Of a DNA stretch of 64,000 nt, positions 51,737 through 60,696 are shown piece by piece. Position numbers and translations under genes: made by a program. Each line of letters opens with the position of its first letter. Positions within the stretch are counted from its first letter, which is position 1. The stretch comes from Brachybacterium avium. GTDB lineage: Bacteria; Actinomycetota; Actinomycetes; Actinomycetales; Dermabacteraceae. The notes beneath the pieces were generated by a model. That model was not told where the DNA came from and did no database searches. It saw nothing but the letters and a program-made list of their open reading frames with translations. Location: NCBI RefSeq assembly GCF_002216795.1, contig NZ_CP022316.1, positions 2,381,205 through 2,445,204 of the forward strand, read 5' to 3'.

Positions 51737-52165
51737 GACGACTCCTCTCCCTGGCTCACTGCACGCCCGTTCCGCCGCTGAGGCGGCAGCGGCCCTTCGG
51801 CGACACCGCGGGGCACCGTTCCGACGGCCGGATGCGTTCCTGCCCGCACTCTAGCCCTGCCCGGGAGGCCGCCCGGGGTGAGGGGCGAGACAGGGACGAC
51901 GCCCCTGCGGCGGGTCTATGGTGAAAGAGGCGAGCCCGGGACCCACGGCACGGCCTGCAGGCGGCGCCGACCCGTAGGACGCGCGGGATCGGAGGTGATC
52001 ACCGTCAGCGGGCCGGAGCGCCCCGCGTCCCCGCCGCCGCACGCACGAGGACGTGCCCCCGGTGCCCGAGCCGGCATCACCGGCCCGGCAGGCACCGAGC
52101 GGCATCGCAGGACACCGCGGCCGGGACCTCCGCGCCGCCGACGCACCCAGTGAAGGAGCCACACC
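51737..52165. other. No gene supported (429 bp)
   Basis: The gap between the divergent ATL and AhpD-like genes. Short open frames exist but overlap one another and lack ribosome binding sites. It presumably contains both promoters; I could not single out convincing boxes. Confidence 0.5.
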
Positions 52166-52510
52166 ATGTCTTCTGATTCGCTCTATCCCCAGGCCACCCC
52201 CGCGGTCGGCGCTCGCCGCAAGGAGCTCGCCCCGACGGTCGACGCCGCGTTCAACGCCTTCAGCAAGGCCGTCTTCGCCGATGGCGCCCTGCCCGGCAGC
52301 ACGAAGCAGCTGATCGCCGTGGCCGTCGCCCACGTGACCCAGTGCCCGTACTGCATCAAGGGGCACACCCGCCTCGCCTCCCGCGCCGGCGCCACGGACG
52401 AGCAGATCATGGAGGCGATCTGGGTCGCCGCCGAGATGCGCGCCGGCGGTGCCTACGCCCACTCCACCCTCGCCCTGGACGTGCTGGACGGCCACGAGCA
52501 CCACGCCTGA
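52166..52510 (+). CDS. AhpD/carboxymuconolactone decarboxylase-like protein
   Basis: A 114-residue protein with the AhpD-type redox motif CPYCIKGH (Cys60, Cys63, His67) in the middle of an all-helical fold. Such proteins reduce peroxides or act as small disulfide reductases. The ending DVLDGHEHHA is short and His-rich. AAGGAG precedes the ATG. It stands alone between divergent and convergent neighbours. Confidence 0.88.
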   Translation: MSSDSLYPQATPAVGARRKELAPTVDAAFNAFSKAVFADGALPGSTKQLIAVAVAHVTQCPYCIKGHTRLASRAGATDEQIMEAIWVAAEMRAGGAYAHSTLALDVLDGHEHHA

Positions 52511-52566
52511 TCCGCTGGCGGAACGCCTCACAGCGGCTCGTCGAGCTGCCGGAGCTCCGCGATCCG

Positions 52567-53979
52567 CTATGGCACCACGTTGTAGTTCACCCGGAACAGG
52601 TTCCGGGGGTCGTACTCCCGCTTGACCTGCTGCAACCGGTGATACGTCTGCTCGCCGTAGGCCCGACGCGTGAGGTCGGAGATGGGCTCTCTGAATTCAC
52701 GGGCGCGGAAGTTCACGTACTCGCCGTGCTCGCCGAGCCGCTTCATCGCCGCCCCGGCCTGCTCGGCGAAGGCGGTGAAGCGGGCATCCTCGCTGGGGTC
52801 GTGCCAGTACCCGTTGATCGCCATCCAGAACCGGGCGGTGCGATTGGGGAACGCCGTCGCCTGCGGTGACACTCGTGCGAAGGCCCCGCCCAGGTGGTGG
52901 ATGTCGATAGAGGTGCCCCGTCCGGGCAGTGCCGCGGCGACCGCGGTGATCGTGTCCAGCGCATCCTCATCCATCCGGGAGAACGCCGTGTTGCGCCAGA
53001 ACCCGCGCGCCGCCACGGTGAACAGCGCATCTGCCGCACTCTGCCACTGCGGCCACGAGATCGGGCCGATGTCGGCCTCATCCGGCGGCGCCGCCTGAGA
53101 CAGCCGCTCCAGCAGCGCCCGCCCGCGCGCCTCGTCCTCGCCCACCCAGGTGCAGCGCAGCAGCAGCCACGGCTCATCACCCATCCCGCGATGCTGCGGC
53201 AGCACCATCACCGTAAGGATCGAGGTGAGCGCATCAGGGAGATCGCGGCTCCAGCGTTCGAAGGCCGCCAGCGCCCGACGCCACTGGGCCGGGCGATAGT
53301 ACAGCGTCGCGCCCAGCACCGGATCGGGCAGCGCCACCGCCTCGTAGGTGAAGGAGGTGACCACCCCGAAGTTGCCGCCGCCCCCGCGTAGCCCCCAGAA
53401 CAGCTCCGCATGCTCGTGCTCGCTCGCAGTGATCTGCTCCCCGTCGGCGGTGATCAGCTCGGCCCGCACCAGACGATCCAGCGCCAGCCCCGCCTGCCGC
53501 ACCAGCCAGCCCACGCCCCCGCCGAGCGTCATCCCCGCGATCCCGGGGGTGGAGACCGTCCCCAGCGGCACGGCCAGACGATACGGAGCGGTCGCCGCGT
53601 CGACATCACCCGTGCGGGCTCCGGGCGCCGCCGTGACCAGCCGCGTCGCCGGGTCGACCCTCACCTCCCGCAGCTGGCCGAGGTCCAGCACGATCCCGTC
53701 GTCGACTGTGCCGAGACCCGCGTTGCTGTGCCCGCCGCCCCGCACCGCCAGCGGCAGTCCGGTGGTACGAGCCGCCTCCAGAACGGGCGGGATATCCGCC
53801 ACGGAGGCCGCGCGGACGATCAGCAGCGGATACCGGTCGATCAGCTGGTTCCACACCTCGCGGGCCTCGTCGTACCCCGCCTCGCCGGGCTCGAGCACCT
53901 GGCCCTGCACCTGGCTCCGCATCCGGCGCAGGGCGGGCATCGCCTCAGGGACCGGGAATCCGCCCGTCGTGGACGACAT
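52567..53979 (-). CDS. BBE-type FAD-linked oxidoreductase
   Basis: A 470-residue flavoprotein of the berberine-bridge/6-hydroxynicotine oxidase class. LPLAVRGGGHSNAG contains His84, the usual site of covalent FAD attachment; GIAGMTLGGGVGWLVRQAGL and FWGLRGGGGNFGVVTSF complete the FAD domain, and YDPRNLFRVNYNV is the BBE end. It would oxidise an alcohol, sugar or amine with oxygen. There is no signal peptide. ATG 53979 is preferred over a GTG seven codons upstream. A relic of a close paralogue lies at 30710-30903. Confidence 0.88.
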   Translation of the reverse strand: MSSTTGGFPVPEAMPALRRMRSQVQGQVLEPGEAGYDEAREVWNQLIDRYPLLIVRAASVADIPPVLEAARTTGLPLAVRGGGHSNAGLGTVDDGIVLDLGQLREVRVDPATRLVTAAPGARTGDVDAATAPYRLAVPLGTVSTPGIAGMTLGGGVGWLVRQAGLALDRLVRAELITADGEQITASEHEHAELFWGLRGGGGNFGVVTSFTYEAVALPDPVLGATLYYRPAQWRRALAAFERWSRDLPDALTSILTVMVLPQHRGMGDEPWLLLRCTWVGEDEARGRALLERLSQAAPPDEADIGPISWPQWQSAADALFTVAARGFWRNTAFSRMDEDALDTITAVAAALPGRGTSIDIHHLGGAFARVSPQATAFPNRTARFWMAINGYWHDPSEDARFTAFAEQAGAAMKRLGEHGEYVNFRAREFREPISDLTRRAYGEQTYHRLQQVKREYDPRNLFRVNYNVVP

Positions 53980-54249
53980 ATCTGCCTGCGCTCTCTGCAC
54001 CGGTGCGTGAGCATCTCGCCCGAGCCCCCGTGCCTGTCACCCGCGGGCGGCGACAACCCGGCCATCGAACGGCCGACGGCGCGCGCCGCGGAACCTGCCG
54101 TGAACTGCATGGATCGTACTGTTGACCGTACTCTGGGCGCCCGTGCGGAGCAACGGACCACCGGGCTCGCGCCGATTCTGCGACAGTAGGAGCACCCCTC
54201 GAGCCGCTCATCCGCCCGACCAGCACCCGTCGTCCCCCGAAGGAGACCT

Positions 54250-55425
54250 ATGCCCACCCCCACCGAGCTCGACGCGATCACCCAGGCCGACCTGATCGCC
54301 GCCGGTGCGACTCGCTGGTCCCGCGGCGACGACGTGATCGGAGCGTTCGTCGCCGAGATGGACTTCGGCATCGCCGAGCCCATCACCCGCCGACTCCACC
54401 GGGAGGTGGACCGCGGCTCCTTCGGTTACCTGCCCTCACCGATGGTGAGCGAGCTGCAGCAGGCCACCGCCGGGTTCCTGCGCCGTCGGACGGGATGGGA
54501 GGTCGCTCCCGGGGACATCCACGAGATGCCGGACGTCATCGCGATCTTCGCCACGGTGCTCGAGCACTTCCTCGCCCCGGACGCGAAGATCATCGTCCCC
54601 ACCCCGGCCTACATGCCATTCCTCGAGGTGCCCGCACTGCACGGCCGCGAAGTCATCGAGGTCCCGATGCTGCAGGACGCGGACGGCCGCCACCACTACG
54701 ACCTCACCGCGATCGACGCCGCATTCGATGCGGGCGGCGGGCTGTTCGTCCACACCAACCCGCACAACCCCACCGGGCGGGTGATGACCCGTGAGGAGCT
54801 CGAACCGCTTGCCGCGCTGGTGGACCGCAGGGGCGGGCGGGTGTTCTCCGACGAGATCTGGCTGCCGCTGGTGCTCGAGGGCGAGCACGTCCCCTACGCC
54901 TCGCTGAACGACACCGCCGCCGGGCACACGATCACCGCAGTCGCCGCGTCCAAGGCCTTCAACCTGCCGGGGCTGAAGTGCGCGCAGCTGATCACCAGCA
55001 ACGACACCGACCGGGAGCGCTTCGTCGAGGTGGGCCACTTCGCCCGCCACGGCGCCGCGAACCTCGGCCTCGCCGCTACCTGCGCCGCCTACGACGAGGC
55101 AGAGCAGTGGCTCGACGACATCCTCGCCTACCTGCGCCGCAACCGTGACACCGTCACCGAGCTGGTCACCGAGCTCCTGCCCAAGGCGCGGCTGACCACG
55201 CCGGAGGGCACCTATGTGGCCTGGCTCGACCTGCGCGAGTACGGCATCACCGGCTCCCTCCACGACCACCTGCTCGAGCACGCCCGCGTCGAGTGCACCG
55301 AGGGCACCGACTGCGGCGCGGTCGGGGAGGGGCACGTGCGGCTGATCTTCGCGATGCCGCATCCGCTGCTGGTCGAGGCGATCACCCGCATCGCGCGGGT
55401 GCTGGAGCCGGGCCGAGCCGCATGA
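54250..55425 (+). CDS. MalY/PatB-type PLP-dependent cystathionine beta-lyase
   Basis: A 391-residue fold-type I PLP enzyme. Lys235 in AASKAFNLPGLK binds the cofactor, HTNPHNPTGRVMT is the conserved Asn/Pro segment, and FSDEIWLPLVLEG carries the Asp that contacts the pyridine nitrogen. MalY/PatB enzymes cleave cystathionine or cysteine to pyruvate and ammonia. GAAGGAG precedes the ATG. It overlaps the next gene at ATGA. Confidence 0.9.
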   Translation: MPTPTELDAITQADLIAAGATRWSRGDDVIGAFVAEMDFGIAEPITRRLHREVDRGSFGYLPSPMVSELQQATAGFLRRRTGWEVAPGDIHEMPDVIAIFATVLEHFLAPDAKIIVPTPAYMPFLEVPALHGREVIEVPMLQDADGRHHYDLTAIDAAFDAGGGLFVHTNPHNPTGRVMTREELEPLAALVDRRGGRVFSDEIWLPLVLEGEHVPYASLNDTAAGHTITAVAASKAFNLPGLKCAQLITSNDTDRERFVEVGHFARHGAANLGLAATCAAYDEAEQWLDDILAYLRRNRDTVTELVTELLPKARLTTPEGTYVAWLDLREYGITGSLHDHLLEHARVECTEGTDCGAVGEGHVRLIFAMPHPLLVEAITRIARVLEPGRAA

Positions 55426-56321
55426 TGTCGGCCCAGAGCGGGCCGGGCTCGCCCAGCGGCGACGGCAGCGGAGCAGTCTTCTTCTCCGCTGCTCCGGAGC
55501 CGGACACCACGGATCCTGTCGACGCCGCCGGTCAGGGACAGACGGGCTGGCCCTGGTTCCTCCCGCAGTCCGGGCTGCGGCGCGATCTGCTGGAGAGCGC
55601 CGCTGATGTCGACCAGGACCCGGCCGGAGCGGCTGCGGTCTACGCAGGGATTCCCCTGGTGCACGGGGCGGTGCGGCTGCTCGAGCACGTGGGGGAGGGC
55701 TGCGAGGTCACCTCTGACGGTGCGCTGCCCCTGGCTGACGTCCGCGCTCTGGTCGTGTCCTGGCAGCTCGACCTCGGCGGGCAGGAGCTCACCTCGATGT
55801 GGCAGGTCGGTGAGGTCGTCGGCCCCTGGAACGCCCTGGTCAGCGGCGGCTGGTTGGAGCTGTCCAGCACCTGGGTCGGACCGGGGGAGGGCATGGCGCC
55901 AGCGGTTCCGCAGGCGGAGGAGCCCGCAGCGTTCGTCCGCTTCGCCCGGGCGCTGATCCTGCTGCTGCTCCTCGACGTCCTGAAGCAGAGCCCCGAGGAC
56001 GGTGGCCTGTTCGGTGACCCCGACACCTTCGCCGCCCTGATGCACACCGTCGAGCCCGAGGGGCTCCTGCTGCCGGCCGAGATCCGCATCGCGCTGGACC
56101 GCGGCCTGGTCCCCGAGGACCCCGGCGGGGATCCCGACATGGACGAGATCCAGCGGTACTGGCGCGCGCAGCGGGATCTGACGGCACTGGCCGCCTACGG
56201 GCTGCTGAGCCGGGAGACCTCCGCCGACGGGCAGGACACCAGCTTCCATGGCGCCATCGAGGTGATCGTCGAGGCCTTCGGCGCGCAGGAGATCCTCAGC
56301 GAGCTCGACGAACCGCAGTGA
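55422..56321 (+). CDS. Uncharacterised protein coupled to the MalY-type gene
   Basis: A 299-residue soluble protein I do not recognise. It starts with a Gly/Ser/Asp-rich segment (about 1-40), followed by an acidic, probably helical body with WPWFLPQSGLRRDLLESAAD and a hydrophobic helix ALILLLLLDVLKQSP near residue 185, which is more likely buried than membrane-spanning. It overlaps the MalY-type gene (ATGA), so it is made with it. Its last codons and stop are the first copy of an 18-bp tandem repeat. Confidence 0.7.
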   Translation: MMSAQSGPGSPSGDGSGAVFFSAAPEPDTTDPVDAAGQGQTGWPWFLPQSGLRRDLLESAADVDQDPAGAAAVYAGIPLVHGAVRLLEHVGEGCEVTSDGALPLADVRALVVSWQLDLGGQELTSMWQVGEVVGPWNALVSGGWLELSSTWVGPGEGMAPAVPQAEEPAAFVRFARALILLLLLDVLKQSPEDGGLFGDPDTFAALMHTVEPEGLLLPAEIRIALDRGLVPEDPGGDPDMDEIQRYWRAQRDLTALAAYGLLSRETSADGQDTSFHGAIEVIVEAFGAQEILSELDEPQ

Positions 56322-56362
56322 CTCGACGTGCCGCAGTGACTCGATGGACCCCAGTGACTCGA
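56304..56362 (+). repeat. 18-bp tandem repeat spanning and repeating a stop codon
   Basis: The core CAGTGACTCGA occurs at 56316, 56334 and 56352, exactly 18 bp apart. In the frame of the upstream gene each unit reads LDxPQ-stop, so the end of the gene, including its TGA, is present three times in a row. Confidence 0.7.
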
Positions 56363-56396
56363 GGGACCGCCGCGAGCGGCCTCGCTCCCGGCCGCG

Positions 56397-57158
56397 TCAG
56401 GTCCGCAGATGCGAGGCGCCGTTCAGATCCAGGATCGTGCCGGAGGCCCACTGCGCCTCGGGCGCGGTGAGATAGAGGATCGCGGCGGCGACCTCCTCGG
56501 CGGTGCCCACCCGGCCGAAGGGGCTCTGCGCCCGCAGCGAGGCCCCGTCGGGTCCGGCGAGCTTGTCCTGCTGCCGTTCGGTGGCCACGAAGCCCGGCGC
56601 GACCGAGGCGACCGCGATCCCGTGCGGCGCGAGCGCCACCGCCATCGACTGGCCGAAGGCGTGCAGCCCGGCCTTCGCCGCCGCGTAGGCGGGGGCATCC
56701 GGCTCGCCGCGGAACGCGCCGCGGGAGCCGACGTTCACGATCACGCCCGGGGCCTGACGGGCGATCAGGGAGCGGGCCACCAGGTAGCTGAGGTTCGCCG
56801 GCGCGGTGAGATCGACGTCGATCATGCGGGTCAGCCGCTGTTGCCAGGTCGCGAAATCGACCTCGTCCACGCGGTGATCGGTCTCGGTGCCCGGGGCGAT
56901 GCCGGCATTGTTCACCAGCACGTCGACCTGGCCGAGCTCGGCCACAGCCTCCTCGACAACGCGCTGGGCCGTTCCGGGAGCGGAGAGATCCCCGCCGATG
57001 AGCACATGGCCGTCGCCGTGCAGTGCGGAAAGGGTCTGCTCCGCCTCCTCGCGGCGACTGCCGTAGTGTACGGCCAACTTTTCGCCTCGCTCGCTGAGCG
57101 CGATCGCCGTAGCCCGGCCGATCCCGCGCGATGCCCCCGTGACCAGTGCGCCCCTCAT
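56397..57158 (-). CDS. Short-chain dehydrogenase/reductase (FabG-like)
   Basis: A 253-residue SDR. ALVTGASRGIGRATAIALSE is the NADP site, VLVNNAGIAPG the central motif, and YAAAKAGLHAFG carries the catalytic Tyr-Lys after the Ser of VNVGSRG. VHYGSRREEAE after strand two favours NADP. It resembles 3-oxoacyl reductases (FabG-like) but the gene is alone, so its substrate is open. AGAGGAA precedes the start at 57158. Confidence 0.87.
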   Translation of the reverse strand: MRGALVTGASRGIGRATAIALSERGEKLAVHYGSRREEAEQTLSALHGDGHVLIGGDLSAPGTAQRVVEEAVAELGQVDVLVNNAGIAPGTETDHRVDEVDFATWQQRLTRMIDVDLTAPANLSYLVARSLIARQAPGVIVNVGSRGAFRGEPDAPAYAAAKAGLHAFGQSMAVALAPHGIAVASVAPGFVATERQQDKLAGPDGASLRAQSPFGRVGTAEEVAAAILYLTAPEAQWASGTILDLNGASHLRT

Positions 57159-57263
57159 CCTGTTCCTCTCCACGCTCCCGCCCAGCTCGACGGGCGACAG
57201 CGCCATCATCCCCCAGACACGGTGCTCGACCGAGTCCCGGCCGGGGCCTTCGCCGCAGCGGAG

Positions 57264-57340
57264 CCACCAGAACTCTGACGCATATAGGCGTTGAACGGAT
57301 GTGGAGCGTTCAACCGTCACCTGAGGCAGAGTTCTGGTGG
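57264..57340. repeat. Intergenic hairpin element B
   Basis: CCACCAGAACTCTG (57264-57277) is the exact inverse of CAGAGTTCTGGTGG (57327-57340). Inside, TGACG pairs with CGTCA and GTTGAAC (57290-57296) with GTTCAAC (57308-57314). The CTGACGCATATAGG start resembles element A at 58188 (GACGTATATGAGG), which also ends in TCTGGTGG. Both lie just after the 3' end of a minus-strand gene. Confidence 0.7.
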
Positions 57341-57420
57341 TGGGAATCCGGGGCAGCACTCTGGTGGCTGGAAGCTGGGGCAGCACTCTGGTGGCTGGAA
57401 TCTGGGCAGCACTCTGGTGG
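57332..57420. repeat. Imperfect 26-27-bp tandem repeats
   Basis: CTCTGGTGG (first copy TTCTGGTGG) recurs at 57332, 57359, 57386 and 57412, with GGCAGCACT in front of copies two to four and GGGAATCCG, GGAAGCTGG or GGAATCTGG between. The first copy is also the right arm of hairpin B, so the repeats seem to have grown out of that element. Not a CRISPR array: there are no unique spacers. Confidence 0.7.
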
Positions 57421-57452
57421 CGCCGGCCGCAACCCTGCTCACGCCGCCCGGC

Positions 57453-58097
57453 TCACCGCCGCCAGAAGAAGCAGTGCTCGACGCCGCTCGGCGCGGTGAT
57501 CCGCTCGAGGTGGAAGCGGTCCTCGAGCTCCTCGGGACGCTCCCACAGCCGCAGCCCGGTCCCGTACTCGAGCGGTGCGATCGCCACGTGCATCTCATCG
57601 ATGAGATCCGCGTCGAGGAACTCGCGCAGCGTGGTGACCCCGCCGCCGATGCGCACGTCCTTCCCATCGGCCGCGGCCTTCGCCTGCGCCAGTGCCTGGG
57701 CCGGGGCGGCGTCCACGAAATAGAAGGTGGTCTCTCCGACCCTCAGCGGGGGCCGCTCGTGGTGGGTGAGCACGAACACCGGGGAGTGGAACGGCGGCTC
57801 CTCACCCCACCAGCCGATCCAGCCGTCGTCCGGCCAGGGTCCGCGCTGCGGGCCGAACTTGTGCCGGCCCATGATCTCGGCACCGATGCCCTGGGCGAAG
57901 TCGCGGGTCAGCCGGTCCTCGAACCCCCGGCTGCCGCCCGGAGCCGTCCGCCCGGGGAAGTGCGCGGTCTCGAAGGCCCAGGCCATCAGCTCGCCGGGGT
58001 CGACGTGGCCGAAGGGACGCTGAAAGGTCTGCTCCTGGCCAGCGTCGATGCCGTCGCGGGAGACACCGAAGCTCTGGACGCGCACACGCTGCGTCAT
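57453..58097 (-). CDS. Dihydrofolate reductase-like (RibD-C fold) protein
   Basis: A 214-residue protein with the RibD-C/DHFR-like fold: a start VRVQSFGVSRDGIDAG, the middle GAEIMGRHKFGPQRGPWPDD and FVLTHHERPPLRVGETTFYF, and the cofactor segment DVRIGGGVTTLREFLDADLI. Members are NADPH-dependent reductases of unknown substrate, often regulated by stress. It lies between the two related intergenic hairpins A and B. Confidence 0.87.
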   Translation of the reverse strand: MTQRVRVQSFGVSRDGIDAGQEQTFQRPFGHVDPGELMAWAFETAHFPGRTAPGGSRGFEDRLTRDFAQGIGAEIMGRHKFGPQRGPWPDDGWIGWWGEEPPFHSPVFVLTHHERPPLRVGETTFYFVDAAPAQALAQAKAAADGKDVRIGGGVTTLREFLDADLIDEMHVAIAPLEYGTGLRLWERPEELEDRFHLERITAPSGVEHCFFWRR

Positions 58098-58187
58098 GAC
58101 GGGATCCTCTCGATGAGCCGAGCTCCCATCGTGCTCCTCGTGGACGCGGCTGTCACCCTGTCGCTATCGGTTCCCCACCCGAACTCC

Positions 58188-58240
58188 GACGTATATGAGG
58201 GTGGAACGCTCACATATGGCGCTCCACCCTCATATACGTC
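58188..58240. repeat. Intergenic hairpin element A
   Basis: GACGTATATGAGGGTGGA (58188-58205) is followed after 17 bp by its perfect reverse complement (58223-58240), an 18-bp stem. It lies 18 bp after the stop of the csbD-like gene and may end its transcription. It is AT-richer than the surroundings, carries ATAT near the stem base, and is followed by ATCTGGTGG as in element B. Confidence 0.75.
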
Positions 58241-58258
58241 AGGAATCTGGTGGCCGGG

Positions 58259-58471
58259 TCAGTCCCGTGAGTCCTTGTCGCCGAACATGCCCTCGGCTGC
58301 GCCCTTGACGGTGTCGCGAGCGTCCTGGAGCTTGTCCTTGGCGTCGGCCTTGCCCTGCTGGGCCTGGCCCTCGGTCTCAGCCTCCTTGTCGCCGGTGAGC
58401 TTGCCCAGGCCTTCCTTGGCCTGGCCGCCCAGCTTGTCCTTCGCGTTCTCGAACTTCTCGTCAGCACTCAT
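58259..58471 (-). CDS. CsbD-family stress protein
   Basis: A 70-residue, highly charged, Lys/Asp/Gly-rich protein with the family core KFENAKDKLGGQAKEGLGKL then TGDKEAETEGQAQQGKADAK. CsbD proteins are abundant general-stress proteins of unknown mechanism. AGGAGG six bases before ATG 58471 fixes this start rather than the GTG-like start two codons upstream. The hairpin A follows its stop. Confidence 0.9.
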   Translation of the reverse strand: MSADEKFENAKDKLGGQAKEGLGKLTGDKEAETEGQAQQGKADAKDKLQDARDTVKGAAEGMFGDKDSRD

Positions 58472-58597
58472 TGCCAACCTCCTGTGTCGAGGGTGCGCGC
58501 CGATGGCGCGCGGTGGTCTCGAGTGTAGGACGGCGACGCCCGATGCGCCTGACCTGCCGGTCGGAGCGGAGCTCAGCGCCCCGGCCCCCGCCGCCCC

Positions 58598-60541
58598 TCA
58601 CATCTCCTGCGCCGCCAACGGGATCCGCCCCCCGGCCAGCACCATGTCCACCTGACGCGAGGAGAGCCGGTGGGTCAGCGTCACCTCGCGCCCGCAGATC
58701 GTCCCGTGCAGTGCGCCGCCCTCGCGCAGCGCGTCGTGGATGCCCTCGAGCACCACCTCGTCGCCGGCGGAAGCCGCCTCGAGGTCGGCCGGGTCCGCGA
58801 ACTCCAGCGGCAAGATCCCGAAGTTGGCGAGGTTCTGCCAGTGGATCCGGGCGAAGCTCACCGCGATCACGGCGCGCAGCCCCAGGTAGCGCGGGGCGAT
58901 CACCGCATGTTCGCGGGAGGAGCCCTGCCCGTAGTTCTTCCCGGCGAGCACCACGTGCCCCGCCTCGGCCTCGCGCGACCGATCGGGATAGGTCTCGTCG
59001 ATCCGGGTGAAGGAGAACTCGGCGATCTTGGGGATGTTGGAGCGGAAGGGCAGCACCCGGGAGCCGGCCGGCATGATCTCGTCGGTGGAGACGTCATCCC
59101 CCATCACCAGCAGGGCCGGCACCCGCAGCTCGTCCTCGACGGGGGAGAAGTCCGGCAGGGTGGAGATGTTCGGCCCCTTGATCAGCTCCACCTGCGCGGC
59201 CTCCGCCGGCGGCAGGGGCGCCGTCAGCATGCTGTCCACCTTCGAGTAGAACTCGGGCATCGCGGGGCGCGGATAGGCGAGGTCGTGGCTGTCCTCGAGG
59301 GTGCGCGGATCGGTGATCTTCCCGGTCAGGGCCGCGGCGGCGGCGGTCTCGGGGGAGCACAGCCAGACGGCGTCCTCCTCGGTGCCGGAGCGGCCGGGGA
59401 AGTTCCTCGGCATGGTGCGCAGGGAGTTGCGGCCGCTGGCGGGAGCCTGCCCCATCCCGATGCAGCCCATGCAACCGGACTGGTGGATGCGGGCGCCCGC
59501 GCCGACCAGCGACCCCAGCCAGCTGCCGGAGATCAGATCGGCGAGGACCTCGCGGGAGGTGGGGTTGATGTCCAGGGAGAGGCCGTGCGCGATCTGCCGA
59601 CCCTCGAGGATCTCGGCGACCACCGCGAAGTCCCGCAGCCCGGGGTTCGCCGAGGAGCCGACGACCACCTGGGCGACGTCCTCACCGGCCACGGAGGCGA
59701 CGGTGACCACGTTGCCGGGGGAGGAGGGCATCGCGATCAGCGGCTCCAGCTGGGAGAGGTCGATGTGCTCGGTGTGGTCGTACTCCGCGCCCTCGTCGGC
59801 CTCCCAGCGCTCGAACTGGTCGCCGCGGCCGACGGCCTCGAGGTAGTCGCGGGCGGCGTCGTCGGCCGGGAAGACGGTCGCGGTCGCCCCCAGCTCGGCG
59901 CCCATGTTCGCGATGACGTGCCGGTCCATCGCGGTGAGCTGCGCGAGGCCCTCGCCGTGGTACTCGATGATGCGGCCCACGCCGCCGCTGACCCCGTGAC
60001 GGCGCAGCATCTCCAGGACCACGTCCTTCGCGCTGACCCAGTCGGGCATCGTGCCCGTCAGCTCCACACCCCAGACCTCCGGCATGCTCACGTACAGCGG
60101 CTGCCCGGCCATCGCCATCGCGATCTCGAGACCGCCCACGCCGATCGCCAGCATCCCCAGCGCTCCGGCGGCGCAGGTATGGGAGTCCGAGCCGATCAGC
60201 AGCGCGCCGGGGCGCCCGAAGTGCGCCTGGTGGACGGGATGGGAGACGCCGTTGCCGGCCTGGGAGAACCACAGCCCGAAGCGCTCGGCCGCGGACTGCA
60301 GGAACAGGTGGTCGTCGGGGTTCTTCTCATCGGTCTGCAGCAGGTTGTGATCGACGTACTGCACCGACAGCTCGGTGCGGATCCGGTCCAGGCCCATCGA
60401 CTCCAGCTCGAGCATCACCATGGTGCCGGTGGCGTCCTGGGTGAGGGTCTGGTCCACCCGCAGGCCGATCTCGGCGCCGGGATCGGGTGTCCCCTCCACG
60501 AGATGGGCAGCGATGAGCTTCTGGGCGACAGTGCTGGGCAT
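58598..60541 (-). CDS. Aconitate hydratase (aconitase)
   Basis: A 647-residue aconitase that converts citrate to isocitrate in the TCA cycle. Residues that hold the 4Fe-4S cluster are in LIGSDSHTCAAGALGMLAIG and SGCMGCIGMGQAP, and the C-terminal swivel domain has GDDVSTDEIMPAGSRVLPFR and GKNYGQGSSREHA, with the catalytic Ser-Arg. The size and order resemble the shorter, mitochondrial/archaeal-type aconitases rather than the 900-residue AcnA. GAAGAGGA precedes ATG 60541. It is divergent from the DAHP synthase leader. Confidence 0.88.
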   Translation of the reverse strand: MPSTVAQKLIAAHLVEGTPDPGAEIGLRVDQTLTQDATGTMVMLELESMGLDRIRTELSVQYVDHNLLQTDEKNPDDHLFLQSAAERFGLWFSQAGNGVSHPVHQAHFGRPGALLIGSDSHTCAAGALGMLAIGVGGLEIAMAMAGQPLYVSMPEVWGVELTGTMPDWVSAKDVVLEMLRRHGVSGGVGRIIEYHGEGLAQLTAMDRHVIANMGAELGATATVFPADDAARDYLEAVGRGDQFERWEADEGAEYDHTEHIDLSQLEPLIAMPSSPGNVVTVASVAGEDVAQVVVGSSANPGLRDFAVVAEILEGRQIAHGLSLDINPTSREVLADLISGSWLGSLVGAGARIHQSGCMGCIGMGQAPASGRNSLRTMPRNFPGRSGTEEDAVWLCSPETAAAAALTGKITDPRTLEDSHDLAYPRPAMPEFYSKVDSMLTAPLPPAEAAQVELIKGPNISTLPDFSPVEDELRVPALLVMGDDVSTDEIMPAGSRVLPFRSNIPKIAEFSFTRIDETYPDRSREAEAGHVVLAGKNYGQGSSREHAVIAPRYLGLRAVIAVSFARIHWQNLANFGILPLEFADPADLEAASAGDEVVLEGIHDALREGGALHGTICGREVTLTHRLSSRQVDMVLAGGRIPLAAQEM

Positions 60542-60696
60542 GGCGCGATCCTCCTCGAAGAGCAACCGCCGACGGGGCCCGTCGGCGGACCTCCCCCCAC
60601 CGTAGGCCTGCTCCCCGGTGAACGCCATCGCACAGGCGAGCGGCTCGCCTCCCGGACCGCGCTTGCGCCCTGCGGCCCAGCGTGTACTCTCGCCGC

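Noticed and set aside
57332..57420. Regularly spaced repeats as a CRISPR array
   Set aside because: Units are directly adjacent without unique spacers, differ in length by a base, and no cas genes are in the window.
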